Origin: G963675935 sp963675935
GTDB taxonomy: Bacteria; Planctomycetota; Planctomycetia; Pirellulales; Thermoguttaceae
Direction of reading: 5' to 3'
Assembly (NCBI GenBank): GCA_963675935.2
Contig: OY780964.2
Location: forward strand, 1,240,001 to 1,304,000
DNA: 64,000 nucleotides
The translations under genes were made by a program, and so were the position numbers. The notes under the pieces are model-generated. The model saw only the letters and a program-made list of their open reading frames with translations. It was not told the DNA's origin and did not search any database. Below are positions 63,388 through 64,000 of the stretch, in pieces. The stretch's first letter is position 1, and the number at the start of each line of letters is the position of its first letter.

Positions 63388-64000
63388 ATGAATCTGTGGT
63401 ATCTTACCGTTGCGTCGATTGTGTGCTATGGCGTAACCGACGCGAACAACGACGCCTTCATTCCCGAACAGTGGGCCGACGAGGGCCTGACCATTCTCGA
63501 AGAGAACATGGTCATGGCGAACCTCGTATCCCGCGACTTCGACGACGAGGTGCGCAATTACGGCGATGTGGTGAACACTCGCCGCCCCGGAACCTTCACC
63601 ATCACCCGCAAGGCCGATGGCGATACGCTGGTTCCCGAAACGGCGGCTGCCACCAATGTGCCGGTGGCCCTGGACCAGTGGTTCTACAAGAGCTTCGTCA
63701 TCAAGGACGGCGAGGCCAGCCTGTCGTTCCAGGACTTGGTGGACGTGTACCTGTTGCCTGCGATGCAGGTAATCGCCCGGTCGGTCGATCGCGCCATCAT
63801 GGGGCGCGTTCACGCCTTCCTGACCGGCATCCAAAACCGAGCCGGCAAGCTGTGCGGTCTGAACGCGGCCACCAGCGCCGACGACGTGCTCGAAGCGCGA
63901 CAGCGGCTGAACGAGAACCTGGCCCCGATGACGGGCCGAAATCTGGTGCTTTCGCCCGCCAGCGAAACCGCTCTCTTGAAGAACAGCATGTTCATCAAGG
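63388..64000 (+). CDS. Major coat protein, P22-like (3' end outside window)
   Basis: The frame is open from the ATG at 63388 (ggagattgaaag upstream) to the window end, at least 204 codons. Features: PEQWADEGLTILEENMVMA, then YGDVVNTRRPGTFTITRK, a run with the (N/Y)GDxVNxRRPGT pattern of P22-type coat proteins, then IKDGEASLSFQDLVDVY. It forms the capsid shell; the final third is missing here. Confidence 0.8.
   Translation, partial: MNLWYLTVASIVCYGVTDANNDAFIPEQWADEGLTILEENMVMANLVSRDFDDEVRNYGDVVNTRRPGTFTITRKADGDTLVPETAAATNVPVALDQWFYKSFVIKDGEASLSFQDLVDVYLLPAMQVIARSVDRAIMGRVHAFLTGIQNRAGKLCGLNAATSADDVLEARQRLNENLAPMTGRNLVLSPASETALLKNSMFIK

Noticed and set aside
1..64000. tRNA, rRNA or a replication origin
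   Set aside because: I looked for tRNA T-arm patterns and rRNA-like conserved words and saw none; no DnaA-box cluster or Rep gene was recognised.

Overview
The window looks like a planctomycete (probably Pirellulales-like) chromosome. This is inferred from the mix of genes rather than from any marker gene: a giant YD-repeat protein that also carries autotransporter-type repeats, an IS66 element, many short genes in compact operons, and moderately GC-rich DNA. There is no rRNA, tRNA or housekeeping gene to confirm it. Almost everything here is accessory DNA: a polymorphic-toxin gene, two insertion sequences, two blocks of phage- or plasmid-type small genes, a dense defence island, and the start of a prophage head-morphogenesis cluster.

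Layout. 0-8.4 kb: the 3' part of a very large RHS/YD-repeat protein whose variable tip has a LysM-like segment and a His/Cys pair typical of caspase-fold peptidases, followed by a small membrane protein that could be its immunity partner. 8.4-11.4 kb: an IS66-family element lying between a scrap of a second RHS gene and a beheaded DnaQ-type exonuclease. 11.4-14.6 kb: three co-oriented genes of unknown function, then 1.5 kb of decayed sequence. 14.6-23.1 kb: about twenty short, tightly packed plus-strand genes led by a DUF932 protein. 23.1-24.25 kb: gene-poor DNA. 24.25-26.1 kb: a six-gene minus-strand operon of small unknown proteins. 26.1-27.3 kb: a spacer with repeats.

27.3-48.6 kb is a defence island. 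It holds a HEAT-repeat protein ending in a HEPN-like RX6H motif; a type I restriction-modification operon (hsdM, a KOW-like small gene, hsdS, hsdR) with a PARIS-type pair (AriA ATPase, AriB DUF4435) between hsdS and hsdR; a TIR-domain gene; and a complete type I Wadjet system (jetABCD). The AriA gene is split by a 1,578-bp IS3-family element with a 5-bp target duplication (GAACC). Removing the element and one duplication copy restores a 462-residue reading frame, so the inactivation is probably recent.

48.8-51 kb: a tandem duplication in which each unit has a small minus-strand gene preceded by a conserved, highly structured leader that ends in a terminator hairpin and U-run, with a competing upstream hairpin. 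I consider this the best candidate for an undescribed element in the window. 51-54 kb: a serine recombinase with a good promoter, and several unknown genes. 54-64 kb: a prophage module with a possible small terminase, two papain-like cysteine hydrolases, a signal-peptide protein, a small membrane protein, a thioredoxin-like lipoprotein, a GpA-type large terminase, portal, connector, scaffold and a P22-like coat protein that runs off the end.

A reasonable model is an integrated phage or phage-plasmid-like element carrying a defence island, with the serine recombinase as its possible mobility enzyme; element ends were not found.
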